Notes under the pieces: model-generated
Seen by the model: the letters and a program-made list of their open reading frames with translations, nothing else
Database searches by the model: none
What the model was told of the DNA's origin: nothing
Assembly (NCBI GenBank): GCA_025924315.1
Contig: JAICIO010000047.1
Span: 1 to 40,168, forward strand
Reading direction: 5' to 3'
Length of the DNA: 40,168 bases
Source of the DNA: Phycisphaerae bacterium
GTDB taxonomy: Bacteria; Planctomycetota; Phycisphaerae; Tepidisphaerales; Tepidisphaeraceae
Made by a program: the position numbers and the translations under genes
Shown: one piece after another, positions 8,066 through 16,700 of the stretch
Numbering within the stretch: position 1 is the stretch's first letter
How the letters are laid out: the number at the start of each line of letters is the position of its first letter

Positions 8066-8388
8066 TGGAATTCGCGTCCCGCAAGCACGTGAAGATGGAG
8101 ATGAAACACCGATTGCTGCGCGCCGGGCCCGCAGTTGAAGACCGTTCGGTAATCGGTATGACCCATCCCGCTCATGAGCTGCCTGGCGATCAGAAACATC
8201 CCACCGACGAGCTTGGCGTCGTCGGGCGCCATATCATTCAACGAAGGGATGACCTTCTTCGTAATAATGAGCAGGTGGACGGGCGCCGCCGGCTGGATGT
8301 CATGAATCGCGATGTACTGATCGTCCTCATACGCGATCTTCGCCGGAATCTTCCGGGCGATGATTTTGGAGAAGAGGGTTTCTTCCAT
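8050..8388 (-). CDS. HIT-family (HINT-like) nucleotide-binding protein
   Basis: Histidine-triad protein of 112 aa, the usual HINT size. The family hydrolyses nucleoside phosphoramidates and adenylated lysine. The N-terminal CxF-like start is FSKIIARKIPAKIAYEDD, followed by AIHDIQPAAPVHLLIITKK, and the triad HLHLHVLAGREFQWPPG closes the protein. The ATG at 8388 is the only sensible start. It is followed by, and overlaps, the SDR gene. Upstream is a long TGACAACTG-type inverted repeat separating it from the divergent permease gene. Confidence 0.93.
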   Translation of the reverse strand: MEETLFSKIIARKIPAKIAYEDDQYIAIHDIQPAAPVHLLIITKKVIPSLNDMAPDDAKLVGGMFLIARQLMSGMGHTDYRTVFNCGPGAQQSVFHLHLHVLAGREFQWPPG

Positions 8389-8398
8389 AGAATCTCGC

Positions 8399-8487
8399 AG
8401 TTGTCAGTTATCAGTTGACAGTTGTCAGTAAAAACAAAGATAGCCGCGGACAACTCACTGACAACTGTCAACTGTCAACTGACAACT
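8399..8487. repeat. inverted repeat made of GTTGTCAGTT-type units
   Basis: A 31-nt arm at 8399-8429 is matched in inverse at 8457-8487 with a single mismatch. Each arm is itself built from tandem CAGTTGTCAGTT/CAGTTGACAGTT units. It fills most of the gap between the divergent HIT and permease genes, so their promoters must overlap or lie within it. Confidence 0.88.
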
Positions 8488-8497
8488 TTTTCACGCA

Positions 8498-9814
8498 ATG
8501 ATCAACTTTCTCGTCGAAACTTTTCTGCTCGCCCTGAAGAACCTTCGCCTGCACAAGCTGCGAAGCTTGCTGACGGCGCTGGGCATCATCTTTGGTGTGG
8601 CGGCCGTGATCATCATGGTTGCGATCGGCGAAGGGACGAAGCAGACGGCGCTCGAGCAGCTTCAGCAGCTCGGGGCGCGCAACATCCTGATCAAATCGAA
8701 AGCGCCGCCGGAGAGTTCGGACGCCTCCAAGACGACGCAGCGGATGCTTGAATATGGCGTGAAGCGCGTGGATCTCGAGCGACTCAAGGCAAGCATTCCG
8801 CGCATTTCGACATTCGTCCCGCTGCGCGACAGTGGTCAGCCGGTCGTGCGCGGTGATTTGCGCGTGGCCGCCAATGCAATCGGTACCACCCCGGATATCT
8901 TTGACGTGATCAACCTGCATTTGTCGCGGGGAAGTCTGTTCGACTGGCTCCAATACCAGCGCGCTCAGCCCGTGTGCGTGCTGGGATCGATGGCGGCGCG
9001 ACAGCTCTTTCCGTACCAGGATCCGCTCGGCCAAACGATTCGCGTCGGCTCCAGCGGAATGAGCGCCGTCGTTGCGCTGACGGTGATCGGCGTGCTCGAG
9101 CCGACCGGGCTTCGCGCCGGGTCGGAAGGCGCATCGATCATGCAGCGCGATCTCGATATGGATATCTATTTTCCGCTGACGCTCTCGCAGCAGGCGTTCG
9201 GCGACACGATCGTCCGGCGGCAGGCGGGTTCGTTTGAACGCAAGCAGATCGAGCTGAGCGAAGTATGGCTAAAGTGCGATAACGTCGCAGACGTTGAGAA
9301 CTTCTCTTCGCTCGCGGAGAACATCCTGAGCTTGAATCACAAGAACATGACCGACATCGAGATCAAGGCGCCGATCCAGATCCTGCGCAACGCCGAGCGC
9401 CTCAGCCGCATGTTCAACTTCATCATGGGTGGCATCGCGAGTTTCTCGCTCGTGGTCGGCGGGATCGGCATCATGAACATCATGCTCGCGACGGTCACGG
9501 AGCGCACGAAAGAGATCGGCATCCGCCGCGCGCTCGGTGCGAAGCAGAAACACATCACGCTGCAGTTTTTGATTGAGACGACGGTGATTTCGCTCAGCGG
9601 CGGATTGATCGGCATCATGCTCGGCACCGGCGCCGCCAAGGCGCTGCCAATCATCGTCTCCAAGCTCGGCAACGGAAACTATCCCACCGCAATCACGAGT
9701 TGGTCCGTGCTCGGCAGCTTCATCGTCAGCGGAATGATCGGCATCGGCTTCGGCCTCTATCCCGCCGTGATGGCCGCCAGAATGAATCCCATCGAAGCGC
9801 TACGCCACGAATAG
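8498..9814 (+). CDS. MacB-like ABC transporter permease
   Basis: Permease of 438 aa with the MacB/FtsX plan: cytoplasmic N-terminus (ALKNLRLHKLRSLLTALGIIFGVAAVIIMVAIGEG, first membrane helix at about residues 26-48), a large periplasmic MacB-core domain (about 50-310), then three C-terminal helices beginning near GGIASFSLVVGGIGIMNIMLATVTERTKEIGIRRALGA. The last stretch is the coupling region that contacts the ATPase. Such proteins act in mechanotransmission, lipoprotein release or efflux. No ATP-binding subunit or membrane-fusion protein lies beside it, so its partner must be elsewhere. There is no obvious ribosome binding site before the ATG; the long inverted repeat ends 10 nt upstream. Confidence 0.92.
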   Translation: MINFLVETFLLALKNLRLHKLRSLLTALGIIFGVAAVIIMVAIGEGTKQTALEQLQQLGARNILIKSKAPPESSDASKTTQRMLEYGVKRVDLERLKASIPRISTFVPLRDSGQPVVRGDLRVAANAIGTTPDIFDVINLHLSRGSLFDWLQYQRAQPVCVLGSMAARQLFPYQDPLGQTIRVGSSGMSAVVALTVIGVLEPTGLRAGSEGASIMQRDLDMDIYFPLTLSQQAFGDTIVRRQAGSFERKQIELSEVWLKCDNVADVENFSSLAENILSLNHKNMTDIEIKAPIQILRNAERLSRMFNFIMGGIASFSLVVGGIGIMNIMLATVTERTKEIGIRRALGAKQKHITLQFLIETTVISLSGGLIGIMLGTGAAKALPIIVSKLGNGNYPTAITSWSVLGSFIVSGMIGIGFGLYPAVMAARMNPIEALRHE

Positions 9815-9840
9815 CCGTGCGAATGAGCAAATAGTTAGCG

Positions 9841-9857
9841 GCGGAGCGAAGCTCCGC
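9841..9857. repeat. short hairpin after the permease gene
   Basis: GCGGAGC-GAA-GCTCCGC is a perfect 7-bp stem with a 3-nt loop, 26 nt after the permease stop. No T-tract follows, so it may be a repeat remnant or an mRNA 3' end stabiliser rather than an intrinsic terminator. Confidence 0.5.
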
Positions 9858-9891
9858 GGGTTCGAGCTGAGGGTACTGGTGCAGTTTGATT

Positions 9892-10032
9892 TTAGCTGGC
9901 CGTCAACAACCAGAGAAGGAACCAAACAGAAACGATCCCGGACAAAATGATGACTGCAGTCACCATATCCTGTCGGTCTCGTGATGGTCGTCGCGGCGTT
10001 CGATATGCGAGCTTGTGTGGCGTTTGAGCCAT
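9892..10032 (-). CDS. predicted 46-aa single-pass membrane protein
   Basis: Small ORF in an otherwise empty gap of about 360 nt. It starts MAQTPHKLAYRTPRRPS, a positively charged N-terminus, and ends with one strong hydrophobic helix (VTAVIILSGIVSVWFLLWLL) followed by TAS and a stop. The charge pattern predicts N-in topology. A TAGAAT box on the same strand (10047-10042) ends 9 nt before the ATG, matching the leaderless layout of other genes here. No family is recognised. It is antisense to nothing known and lies between the permease gene and a secreted-protein gene. Confidence 0.55.
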   Translation of the reverse strand: MAQTPHKLAYRTPRRPSRDRQDMVTAVIILSGIVSVWFLLWLLTAS

Positions 10033-10041
10033 CCATCCCGG

Positions 10042-10047
10042 ATTCTA
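10042..10047 (-). promoter_or_regulatory. -10 box of the 46-aa membrane protein gene
   Basis: TAGAAT on the minus strand, 9 nt before the ATG at 10032. Confidence 0.4.
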
Positions 10048-10144
10048 ATCGATGAGCGCCAACAATTCCTCGATTTCCCAAACGTGATCAGTCAGCCCCG
10101 CTTCCGAGCTGAGAAAACTCTCGCATTTGCTAACCCAACTCCTC

Positions 10145-10150
10145 TACAAT
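10145..10150 (+). promoter_or_regulatory. -10 box of the secreted protein gene
   Basis: TACAAT lies 26 nt before the ATG at 10177. This leaves a short leader containing AAGGAG at 10166-10171, so this gene is not leaderless. Confidence 0.5.
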
Positions 10151-10176
10151 CGCAGCTCCCCATTCAAGGAGCCGCG

Positions 10177-10680
10177 ATGAAATCATTGGCCTTGACCGTC
10201 CTCTTTTGCGTTGCAGTCATCGTTTGCTTCGGGATCGTCCCCACCCGCGCCGCCAATCCCGTCGCGAACCGCGACGTCAACGACATCTCGCATTTCGTGA
10301 AGTTCGAGACGGGTGGGACGTGGTTGCGCGACGGTGACAAGATCACCATCGACGAGATCCACGGCACATCCGACAAGATCGAGACGGGACAACTCTACGA
10401 GATTAAAGGCACATACACGCTGAAGTCGCACGACAACGCGACGCTGTGTGCTTATACGACGAGCAACGATCCGCGGCATTTCCCGGACATGAAACCGCAA
10501 TCGATGAAGGTCACGAAAGGCGACGGCCACTTCACGATCTACTTCTACACCTGGTGCGACGGCAACGCGCACCTCAGCTTCTATCCAGCCAACGGCGGCG
10601 AATCCTTCGCGAGCGTCTACTTCGGCACCGGCGACAACGTGCTGAAGCATGCGGGATGGCTGGACGATCGGAAGCCATAA
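10177..10680 (+). CDS. secreted protein of unknown function
   Basis: 167-aa protein with a clear signal peptide: MKSLALTVLFCVAVIVCFG, then VPTRAA with probable cleavage after ARA-type residues near 27-29. The mature part is about 140 aa, rich in beta-forming residues, with two cysteines (CAYTTSND and YTWCDGNAH) that could pair. No known domain is recognised. The AAGGAG ribosome binding site, 5 nt before the ATG, and the upstream TACAAT box fix the start. It is likely monocistronic and located in the periplasm or outside the cell. Confidence 0.8.
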   Translation: MKSLALTVLFCVAVIVCFGIVPTRAANPVANRDVNDISHFVKFETGGTWLRDGDKITIDEIHGTSDKIETGQLYEIKGTYTLKSHDNATLCAYTTSNDPRHFPDMKPQSMKVTKGDGHFTIYFYTWCDGNAHLSFYPANGGESFASVYFGTGDNVLKHAGWLDDRKP

Positions 10681-10760
10681 GACGCGCGAGATTTCCAATC
10701 CCCCAAAAATATTCCGCGGGCTGGTTCGTCAAGTGATTGAACTCAGCCATTGGGGGACGC

Positions 10761-11042
10761 ATGCACCGTTCCGGCACCGTGGAATTCGCGCTGACTGTGC
10801 TCATGATGATCGCATTCATGGCCGCGGCTTTGAGGATCTTCGACAGCGACACGAGCGAAGATCGCGATTTCGATGGCGCGAGCCTGATCTTCCTGCCGCG
10901 GATGGAATGCGCTCTCAGCGACGATGAAGTGTTGCAGGAGTCAGTATCGTGCGAGCGCTCGCAGCCATGCGCTACGATTTCGGCGGAAGCTCGCGATGCT
11001 CGCGTTGCCACAGAGACGATAAGTCACGCGCACCATGAATGA
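10761..11042 (+). CDS. possible small membrane protein
   Basis: Open frame of 93 aa from the ATG at 10761, preceded by GGGGGA as a ribosome binding site. One membrane helix (VEFALTVLMMIAFMAAALRIF, about residues 6-26) is followed by an acidic tail (DSDTSEDRDFDGAS). No family is recognised. Its last 71 nt overlap the 3' end of the convergent toxin gene, which makes the C-terminus doubtful. Confidence 0.42.
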   Translation: MHRSGTVEFALTVLMMIAFMAAALRIFDSDTSEDRDFDGASLIFLPRMECALSDDEVLQESVSCERSQPCATISAEARDARVATETISHAHHE

Positions 11043-11298
11043 ACGCGAGGATCTGAACACGATTGTGCGTGAGGAAGTAAATGAGGCGGTAGGATCCGAC
11101 GATCAGCTCGCGAATGTCGCGTCGATCAAATTCAGGAACGATTCGTCCGCGTTCGGCAAACTGATTCAGTGAGCGAGCCGCGTCTCTCGCTTTGCTAACA
11201 AATGTACCTGCGTAATGGGTTGAATCGCGAGCGATGTAGTCGCGGACTTGCTTCAGATCATCTATCGCGATTTCGGTCCATTGGATTCGTCTTCCCAC
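10972..11298 (-). CDS. ParE/RelE-superfamily toxin
   Basis: 108-aa toxin of a type II toxin-antitoxin module. The ParE pattern is clear: IQWTEIAIDDLKQVRDYIARDS, YAGTFVSKARDAA, FAERGRIVPEF, IRELIVGSYRLIYFL and VQILAFIHGARDL. ParE proteins usually poison DNA gyrase, whereas close RelE relatives cut mRNA; the sequence does not decide which. The GTG start at 11298 lies inside the antitoxin gene (37-nt overlap), so the two are translationally coupled and the antitoxin is made first. Confidence 0.9.
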   Translation of the reverse strand: MGRRIQWTEIAIDDLKQVRDYIARDSTHYAGTFVSKARDAARSLNQFAERGRIVPEFDRRDIRELIVGSYRLIYFLTHNRVQILAFIHGARDLSSLWQREHRELPPKS

Positions 11299-11471
11299 TG
11301 TGCGAATCTCCGTTCGGCCTCGTCCTGTTCAACCAACCGGCCCGCTTCGACGTCCTGAAGCCCGCGCGCAATCTTCTGTCGAACGAAGATGTGATATTGA
11401 ATCTCCTCATAGGTGGCATTGTCCGGCACGCGATCGAGGAGCGCCCGGATTTCTTCCTTGGCCGTGTTCAT
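11262..11471 (-). CDS. antitoxin of the ParE-type module
   Basis: Antitoxin of 69 aa encoded directly upstream of, and overlapping, the ParE-like toxin. It contains TAKEEIRALLDRVPDNATYEEIQYHIFVRQKIARGL and an acidic C-terminal tail, a form often found with ParE toxins. The N-terminal half should bind DNA or dimerise, and the tail should cover the toxin. An in-frame ATG at 11480 overlaps the TACAAT box and would lie before the expected transcript start, so ATG 11471 is preferred. Autoregulation of the pair is expected from the family, but no operator is evident. Confidence 0.82.
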   Translation of the reverse strand: MNTAKEEIRALLDRVPDNATYEEIQYHIFVRQKIARGLQDVEAGRLVEQDEAERRFAQWEDESNGPKSR

Positions 11472-11478
11472 TGAATGC

Positions 11479-11484
11479 ATTGTA
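11479..11484 (-). promoter_or_regulatory. -10 box of the toxin-antitoxin operon
   Basis: TACAAT on the minus strand ends 7 nt before the antitoxin ATG at 11471, giving a leaderless transcript. Confidence 0.5.
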
Positions 11485-11505
11485 CCGTTGCGACTGTTGT
11501 CGAAG

Positions 11506-12984
11506 CTAGAACAACTTCAACTTCGGCAGATCGCTGCGGCCCATGAGGAATTTGTCGACGCCAGCGGCGGCGCATCGGCCTTCTGATATCGCCCAGACGA
11601 CGAGCGACTGTCCGCGGCGCATGTCGCCCGCGGCGAAGACGCCGGGGACGCTTGTTTCGTAATCGTCGTTCACGACGACGTTGCCGCGCTGGTCGACTTT
11701 CAGACCGAGCTGGCCGATCGGGCCATCCTGCTCTGGACTCACGAAGCCGAGGGCGAGCAGGCAGAGGTCGCAGTCGAGCTCGAACTCGCTGCCTTCGATT
11801 TCCTTCATCTTCACCGGCCGGCTGCCCTGCATTTCCCATTCGAGGCGGATGCCGTGTAGCTTCTTCACCACGCCGTTCTCGCCCGAGAACTTCTTCGTGT
11901 TGATGGCGAAGTCGCGAATCTCTCCGCCGGCGATGGCGTTGGATTCTTCGTGCGCGCTGCTCGTGCGATAGATCATCGGCCAGTAGGGCCACGGCATGTC
12001 CTGTGCGCGGCCTTCGGGCGGACGCGGAAGCAGTTCGAACTGACGCACGCTCCTGGCGCCCTGCCGCTGCGCGGTGCCGAGGCAATCAGCGCCCGTATCG
12101 CCGCCCCCGAGGATGATCACGTGCTTGTCCTTCGCGTGGATCTGGTTCTCGACCTTATCGCCGAGGTTCACCTTGTTCGACTGCGGCAGGTAATCCATCG
12201 CTAAGTGAATGCCCGCGAGATCTCGACCGGGCACAGGAAGATCGCGCGCCTTCGTCGCTCCGCCGCAGAGAACGATCGCATCGAAATCGCGACGCAGGTC
12301 TTCGACCTTGATGTTCTTGCCGACGTTCGCGCTCGTCACGAACTTGATGCCTTCTTCCTTCATCAAATTCACGCGGCGATCGACGACGGTTTTTTCGAGC
12401 TTGAAGTTCGGGATGCCGTACATGAGCAGCCCGCCGACGCGATCGGCGCGCTCAAAAACGGTCACTTCGTGTCCGGCTCTGTTCAATTGAGCAGCCGCGG
12501 CGAGACCCGCGGGGCCGGAACCGACGACGGCGACTTTCTTGCCCGTGCGCGTCTCGGGAATCCGCGGCTTCACGTAGCCGTGTTTCCACGCGTGATCGAT
12601 GATGTTCTGCTCGATCAGCTTGATCGTGACCGGCTTCTCATTAATGCCGAGTACGCACGCTTCTTCGCACGGCGCCGGGCAAATTCGCCCGGTAAATTCC
12701 GGGAAGTTGTTCGTCTTAAAGAGCATCTCAATCGCTTCTTCCCAGCGATTGCGATACACGAGATCGTTCCATTCCGGGATGATGTTGCCCAGCGGACATC
12801 CGTTGTTGCAGAACGGAATCCCGCAATCCATGCAGCGCGCGCCCTGATCGCGAAGCTTCTGCTCGTGCTTCTTCTCGTCACCAAACGGAATGTAGATTTC
12901 GTTCCAGTCGAGAATGCGCAGCTCAACCGGCCGACGCTTCGGCATCTCGCGGGGAATCTCTTTGAAACCAGTGGGCTTGCCCAT
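11506..12984 (-). CDS. gltD: glutamate synthase (NADPH) small subunit
   Basis: GltD, 492 aa, passes electrons from NADPH through FAD and iron-sulfur clusters to GltB, which makes glutamate from glutamine and 2-oxoglutarate. The N-terminal cysteines that bind 4Fe-4S clusters lie in [17 protein letters not shown] and [12 protein letters not shown] (about residues 51-110). [11 protein letters not shown] binds [12 protein letters not shown] binds NADPH, and [23 protein letters not shown] is the conserved C-terminal FAD segment. An AGGACG ribosome binding site precedes the ATG. The gene follows the Uma2 gene by 17 nt and gltB lies upstream of that, so it may be transcribed from the gltB promoter, the Uma2 promoter, or both. 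Confidence 0.97.
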   Translation of the reverse strand: MGKPTGFKEIPREMPKRRPVELRILDWNEIYIPFGDEKKHEQKLRDQGARCMDCGIPFCNNGCPLGNIIPEWNDLVYRNRWEEAIEMLFKTNNFPEFTGRICPAPCEEACVLGINEKPVTIKLIEQNIIDHAWKHGYVKPRIPETRTGKKVAVVGSGPAGLAAAAQLNRAGHEVTVFERADRVGGLLMYGIPNFKLEKTVVDRRVNLMKEEGIKFVTSANVGKNIKVEDLRRDFDAIVLCGGATKARDLPVPGRDLAGIHLAMDYLPQSNKVNLGDKVENQIHAKDKHVIILGGGDTGADCLGTAQRQGARSVRQFELLPRPPEGRAQDMPWPYWPMIYRTSSAHEESNAIAGGEIRDFAINTKKFSGENGVVKKLHGIRLEWEMQGSRPVKMKEIEGSEFELDCDLCLLALGFVSPEQDGPIGQLGLKVDQRGNVVVNDDYETSVPGVFAAGDMRRGQSLVVWAISEGRCAAAGVDKFLMGRSDLPKLKLF

Positions 12985-13001
12985 GAATCGCTCACGTCCT
13001 G

Positions 13002-13664
13002 CTAAACTTTATTAGGAAGATGGAACACTTCGGAGACGGGAACAGCGAAATCCGGTAATACATCACCGCCATCGAGTTGATCGGTCTCGCTCAGCGTTCG
13101 CGCCGGCGCATCCGATGCCTGTTCATAGATCGCAATGGTCTTTGTCTTCGGATGAATAAACCAAACAAGCTTTGATCCTGAGTCAAAATACTCAGCCAGC
13201 TTGCGACGCATCTCTGCTTTCGTATTTCCTTCGCTTATCACTTCGATCGCTAAAGTGATGGGAATCCTGGGCACCGCCTGCGCAGGCACCCTGCCACCCG
13301 GCATGTCGCCGAAACTGATAAAGCTGATATCCGGCAGGCGAATGTTTCCGCCGATCATCTTAAGTGTCGCATCCGCGCCTGCCACGGTGCCGAGTTGACG
13401 AGCGCGAACGAAAATGTGCAGTGCTGTCGCAAGGTTCAATGCGATTTGAGCTTCGATCCACCCCACTGGTTTCTCCACCAAAGTGTCGTCGACAAGCTCA
13501 ACCAGACGCTTGTCGCGCTCAACAAAACGCAGGAGATCTTTCTCCGTGGCCGTTCCTGGCCACGGGTCCATGACAATCCGTTCGAGGGGGACATCGCCGA
13601 GTGCATGAAGCCACTCTGCGGCGGTGTGGAACCTCGGTGAAGCTGTTGACGTTACGGCAGTCAT
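13002..13664 (-). CDS. Uma2-family (DUF820) putative nuclease
   Basis: 220-aa protein of the Uma2/DUF820 family, restriction-endonuclease-like fold proteins abundant in cyanobacteria and planctomycetes; the function is unproven. Core motifs are [92 protein letters not shown] and a C-terminal [12 protein letters not shown]. The PD...EV...K arrangement matches the proposed PD-(D/E)xK active site. It lies between gltB (38 nt away) and gltD (17 nt away) on the same strand, an odd place. A TATACT box 8 nt before its ATG suggests its own leaderless transcript. Confidence 0.9.
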   Translation of the reverse strand: MTAVTSTASPRFHTAAEWLHALGDVPLERIVMDPWPGTATEKDLLRFVERDKRLVELVDDTLVEKPVGWIEAQIALNLATALHIFVRARQLGTVAGADATLKMIGGNIRLPDISFISFGDMPGGRVPAQAVPRIPITLAIEVISEGNTKAEMRRKLAEYFDSGSKLVWFIHPKTKTIAIYEQASDAPARTLSETDQLDGGDVLPDFAVPVSEVFHLPNKV

Positions 13665-13672
13665 CAGTGGTC

Positions 13673-13678
13673 AGTATA
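13673..13678 (-). promoter_or_regulatory. -10 box of the Uma2 gene
   Basis: TATACT on the minus strand ends 8 nt before the Uma2 ATG, in the 38-nt gap after gltB. It may also transcribe gltD. Confidence 0.5.
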
Positions 13679-13702
13679 TCAAATCCCAATCGGTCCAGTT
13701 TC

Positions 13703-16700
13703 TTAAACTCCCGCCCCTTGCCGTTCCGCGAGCTGGTTGGCTCGCGCTTCGATTTCGGCCTGGTGCTCGAGCACCCGGCGGTAATCGGTGGGCATTACCT
13801 TGATGAACCAGCGGAGCTCGTTTTCCCAGTCATCCAGGATGGCCTTGGCCTTCGTGCTGCCGGTGAACTTGTAGTGGTTCTCGAGGAGCGTGCGAATCGT
13901 GGTGATGTCTTCGGGCTTCAGCTTCTCGTTGTTCTCGAGCTCGACCATCTCCTTGTTGCAGAGCTTGTCGAACATCGAGTTGTCGTCGTAGACGTACGCG
14001 ATCCCGCCGCTCATGCCGGCGGCGAAGTTTCTGCCGGTCGGCCCGATGACGACAACGCGTCCGCCGGTCATGTATTCGCAACCGTGATCACCGACGCCTT
14101 CAACGACCGCGCTCGCGCCGGAGTTTCGAACGCAGAAGCGCTCGCCGACCACTCCGCGAATGTAGATCTCGCCGGCGATCGCGCCGTAGCAGATCACGTT
14201 GCCGGCAATGATGTTCTCTTCCGGCTTGAACTTCGCGACCTTCGGCGGATAGACGATGATCTTTCCGCCGCTCAATCCCTTGCCGAGATAATCGTTCGCA
14301 TCGCCTTCGAGCTCGAGCGTGAGCCCGCGCGCCGCGAAGCAGCCGAAGCTTTGGCCGGCCGATCCGTTGAACTTGAAGTGAATCGTGTCGTCCGGGAGGC
14401 CCGCGAAGCCGTGCTTCTGGGCGATCATCCCAGAGAGCGTCGTGCCGACGGTGCGGTTGACGTTCTTGATCTCGAGTTCAGCGTTGACGCGCTGCCCGCC
14501 CGCTAAAGCGGGCTCCGCCAACTTCATCAGCTGCGTCTGATCGAGCGACAGGTTCAATTCATGATCCTGCTTGCTCGTGTTGTGGCGCGTGTCGTTTCCG
14601 CGAAGCTCGGGCTTGTGCAGGATCAGGTCGAGATCGAGGTAGCGCGCCTTGGGATGCTGGCTCACGTCGCTGAATTCGAGGAGGTCGGTTTGGCCGACCA
14701 TTTCGTTCACCGTCTTAAAGCCGAGTTCGGCCATGATCTCGCGCAGCTCTTCGGCGACGAAGAACATGAAGTTGATCACGTGTTCGGGCTTGCCGGCGAA
14801 TTTCTTTCGGAGATCCGGGTCCTGCGTCGCGATGCCGACGGGGCAGGTATTCTGATGGCAGACGCGCATCATGATGCAGCCGGACGCGATGAGCGGCGCG
14901 GTAGAGAAGCCGATCTCTTCGGCCCCGAGCAGCATCGCGATCGCGACGTCGCGGCCGGTTTTGATCTGGCCGTCGGTTTGCAGAATGATTCGACCGCGCA
15001 GGCCGTTCATCACGAGGACTTGCTGGGTCTCGGAAAGACCAAGCTCCCACGGAATGCCTGCGTGCTTGATCGACGTCAGCGGTGATGCACCGGTGCCGCC
15101 GCTGTCGCCTGAGATCAGGATGTGATCGGCCTTGGCCTTCGCGACACCCGCGGCGACAGTGCCGACGCCCACTTCGCTCACCAGCTTCACGCTCACGCGC
15201 GACGCGGGGTTCACGTTCTTCAGGTCGTGAATGAGCTGCGCGAGATCTTCAATCGAATAGATGTCGTGATGCGGCGGCGGAGAGATCAGCCCGACGCCCG
15301 GTGTGCTGTGACGAATCTTGCCGATGTACTCATCGACTTTGTGGCCCGGCAGCTGTCCGCCTTCGCCGGGCTTGGCGCCTTGCGCCATCTTGATCTGCAG
15401 TTCGTCGCAGTTGACGAGATATTCCGTTGTCACGCCAAATCGCGCTGAAGCGACCTGCTTGATCGCGCTGCGGCGCAACCACGGCTGACCATCGGGCCAG
15501 CTGCGATGGCTGTCCGGCTTGAATCGTCGCGGATCTTCACCGCCCTCGCCTGTGTTCGATTTTCCGCCGATGCGATTCATCGCGATCGCGAGATTCTCGT
15601 GCGCTTCGGTGCTGATCGACCCAAGCGACATCGCGCCCGTCACGAAGCGCTTCACGATCTCCTTCGCCGGCTCGACCTGATCGAGCGGAACCGCTTCGCG
15701 AACGCCTTTCTTGAAGTTCAGTAGCCCGCGCAGCGTGCAGCGGTTGCGCGCTTCGTCGTTGAGCAGCTGCGTGAATTCCTTGAACGTCTTGTAATTTTCG
15801 ACGCGCACCGCGTGCTGAAGCTTCGCGACGGTATCGGGATTCCACATGTGATACTCGCCCTGGCGCCGCCACTGATATTGGCCGCCGGGATCGAGCACTT
15901 CGCCATCCACATCCACCGGCGGAAAGCCTTTGCGATGGCGTTCGAGTGCTTCGCGCGCCAGCACATCGAGCGTCACGCCGTTGATTCGGCTGGCGGTGCC
16001 GGTGAAATATTGATCGACAACTTCCTTGCTGATGCCGATCGCTTCGAAGATCTGTGCCCCGCGATAGGACTGCACCGTGCTGATGCCCATCTTGCTGGCG
16101 ACTTTCAAGATCGCCTTGTTGGCCGCCTTGATGTAGTTGTAGTTCGCCTGCTTGAGCGTCAGGTCTTTTGGAAGCAGCTTTTCCTTATGAAGGTCGGCGA
16201 TCGTCTCGAACGCGAGATAAGGATTCACCGCGCCGGCGCCATAACCGATCAGCAGACAGAAGTGATGCGCCTCGCGCGCTTCGCCGGTCTCAATGACCAG
16301 CCCGCACTGCGTGCGCGTCCCTTCGCGAATCAGGTGATGATGCACGGCGCTGGTCGCGAGCAGCGACGGAATCGGCGCCTTCTCGCGATCCACGCCGCGG
16401 TCGGACAGCACGAGAATCGATGCGCCTTCGGCGACGGCCTTGCTGGCATTCGCGCAGAGCTCGTCGAGGGCCGTCTTCAATCCGCCTTCGCCGTCACCGA
16501 TGTTGAAGAGCATCGGCAGCGTGGTCGCGCGCAGCTCGCCCGCTTCCACTTGCCGAAGCTTTTCCAAGTCGGTGTTGCTGAGAATCGGCTGCTTCAGCTT
16601 GATGAGATGCGCGTGCTTCGGCGTTTCATCAAGCAGATTCCCTTCGCGGCCGAGATACGTGTAAAGCGAAGTCACCAGCTCTTCGCGAATCGCATCGAGC

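Noticed and set aside
13262-13310. GCCTGCGCAGGC palindrome inside the Uma2 gene as a possible insertion
   Set aside because: The residues [10 protein letters not shown] fit the normal Uma2 segment between the PD motif and LAIEVIS; the palindrome is probably chance in GC-rich DNA.
14490-14520. CCCGCTAAAGCGGGC hairpin inside gltB, thought to be another coding repeat insertion
   Set aside because: The encoded [19 protein letters not shown] aligns without a gap with the usual GltB segment before NVNRTVG, so no extra residues are present.
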